Shown here one piece after another: positions 35,170-36,457 of a DNA stretch of 36,457 nt. The translations under genes were made by a program, and so were the position numbers. Location of the stretch: assembly GCA_018712405.1 (NCBI GenBank), contig DVHB01000075.1, positions 1 to 36,457 on the forward strand, in the 5' to 3' direction. Source of the stretch: Candidatus Coproplasma stercoripullorum. Lineage in GTDB: Bacteria; Bacillota; Clostridia; Christensenellales; Borkfalkiaceae. Under the pieces are notes generated by a model, which saw only the letters and a program-made list of their open reading frames with translations, did not search any database and was not told where the DNA came from. Within the stretch, counting starts at the first letter, position 1. The number at the start of each line of letters is the position of its first letter.

Positions 35170-36200
35170 TATCTCTGAACGCGGCCGCTGCCGTCGCCGC
35201 CGGCGAGCGCCTCAACTTCCTTGCGGGATACAAGGTTGAAGTCGCCGGGGATGGTGTGCTTGAGCGCGGAGGCTGCAACGCCGAACTCGAGGGCAGACTT
35301 GAAGTCCTTGCCGTCGAGGAAGCCGCAGATTACGCCGCCGGCAAAGCTGTCGCCGCCGCCTACGCGGTCGACTATGGGGGTTATCCTGTATTCCCTGGAG
35401 TGGTAGAACTCGCCCGTCTCGCCGTTGTAGATGCAGGCAGACCAGCCGTTATCGGAGGCGGAGTGGCTCACGCGGAGGGATGATATTGCATACTTGAAGC
35501 CGAATTTTGCGACCATCTGCTCGAATATCGACTTGTAGCCCTCGAGGTTGAGCTTGCCGGAGGTCACGTCGGTGGAAGCGGGCTTGAAGCCGAGAACGAG
35601 CTCGGCATCCTCTTCGTTGCCGATGCACACGTCAACATACTTCATGAGGCCGGTCATGACCTTCTGCGCCTTTTCGCTCGACCACAGTTTCTTGCGGAAA
35701 TTGAGGTCGACAGAGACGGTAACGCCGTGCTTTTTGGCGGCCTTTAACGCCTCTTCGGTGAGAACGGCGGCGCTGTCGGATACGGCTGGGGTTATGCCCG
35801 TAAAGTGGAACCAGTCGGCGTCCTTGAAAATATCGTCGAAGTCGAAATCGGCGGCGGTCGCCGTGGTTATCGAGGAATGGGCCCTGTCGTAAACTACCTT
35901 GGAGGGGCGCATTGCCGAGCCGCTCTCGAGGTAATAGATGCCCAGCCTCTCGCCGCAGCGGGCGATGTGCTTTGTTTCAACGCCGTACTTTCTGAGCGCG
36001 GCCACAGCGCAGTCTCCGAGCTCGTTTGCGGGGAGCGCGGTGACAAATTCGGCATTGTGGCCGTAGTTGGCGCACGATACGGCAACGTTAGCCTCGCCGC
36101 CGCCGTAGTTGATGTCGAACTCGTCGGCCTGAATGAACTTCTCATTGTTGGGGGTGGAGAGGCGAAGCATGATTTCGCCCATGGTTACAAGTTTTTTCAT
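35169..36200 (-). CDS. kdgK: PfkB-family sugar kinase, probable 2-keto-3-deoxygluconate kinase
   Basis: 'MGEIMLRLSTPNNEKFIQADEFDINYGGGEANVAVSCANYG', 'DRVGGGDSFAGGVICGFLDGKD'. Confidence 0.85.
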   Translation of the reverse strand: MKKLVTMGEIMLRLSTPNNEKFIQADEFDINYGGGEANVAVSCANYGHNAEFVTALPANELGDCAVAALRKYGVETKHIARCGERLGIYYLESGSAMRPSKVVYDRAHSSITTATAADFDFDDIFKDADWFHFTGITPAVSDSAAVLTEEALKAAKKHGVTVSVDLNFRKKLWSSEKAQKVMTGLMKYVDVCIGNEEDAELVLGFKPASTDVTSGKLNLEGYKSIFEQMVAKFGFKYAISSLRVSHSASDNGWSACIYNGETGEFYHSREYRITPIVDRVGGGDSFAGGVICGFLDGKDFKSALEFGVAASALKHTIPGDFNLVSRKEVEALAGGDGSGRVQR

Positions 36201-36379
36201 AAAAATATTTTCTCCTTAAAACTATAACTTTAAAAATATTATTTAATTGATTATCGATTTAATTTTTTTACACGTCAAAATATTTGAATTAAATTTCTAA
36301 AATAATTGACGGCGCAAGCAGGGTTTCCCTGCGCCAGCGCGACCCAATTTGTCGCGAAAGCGAGCTCACCTGAGGTGAA

Positions 36380-36422
36380 TTTGCGCAATTATGCGCTCCG
36401 TGGGCCCTTAAAATTGCGCAAA
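36380..36422. repeat. Interrupted inverted repeat upstream of kdgK
   Basis: TTTGCGCAATT ... AATTGCGCAAA, 11-bp perfect arms. Confidence 0.6.
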
Positions 36423-36457
36423 GAGGGACGAACATTGCAGTTCTACAAACAGCGGAT

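Overview
The window looks like a chromosomal segment of a Gram-positive (Firmicutes/Clostridia-like) bacterium of moderately high GC; lineage is inferred from gene content only. Left part (about 0-11 kb): SecB-like protein, radical SAM TIGR03960 / DUF2344 (TIGR03936) / RNase G operon, orphan PEP-synthase ATP-grasp-type N-terminal domain, nitroreductase + MarR pair with matching palindromic operators, rplU-rpmA (no prp between them, no obgE after), GNAT, SAM methyltransferase, AraC regulator. Right part (about 11-36 kb): a pectin/galacturonate utilization locus, with GH105, GH28, CE8, two LplB/YtcP-type permeases, an unusually large (906 aa) lipoprotein binding protein, two MsmX/UgpC-type ATPases, several uncharacterised small multi-TM proteins, YitT, uxaC, uxaA, uxaB, kduI, a TIM-barrel isomerase/epimerase and a KDG-type sugar kinase. 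The most unusual signal is in the non-coding DNA: three families of about 106-134 bp dispersed intergenic elements whose copies show stem-preserving (covariation-like) differences. They are (i) a 106-bp element present as inverted copies bracketing an ABC ATPase gene, (ii) an element with a CAATGGACACCCATTG hairpin and GGTGACCGAG-stem-CGAGAC module, (iii) an element closed by CCTCGGAGATGCG.../...CGAGG found just after the stop codons of uxaC and kduI. These are candidates for undescribed structured RNAs or MITE/REP-like elements. All family calls are from reading the translations; no database search was run.
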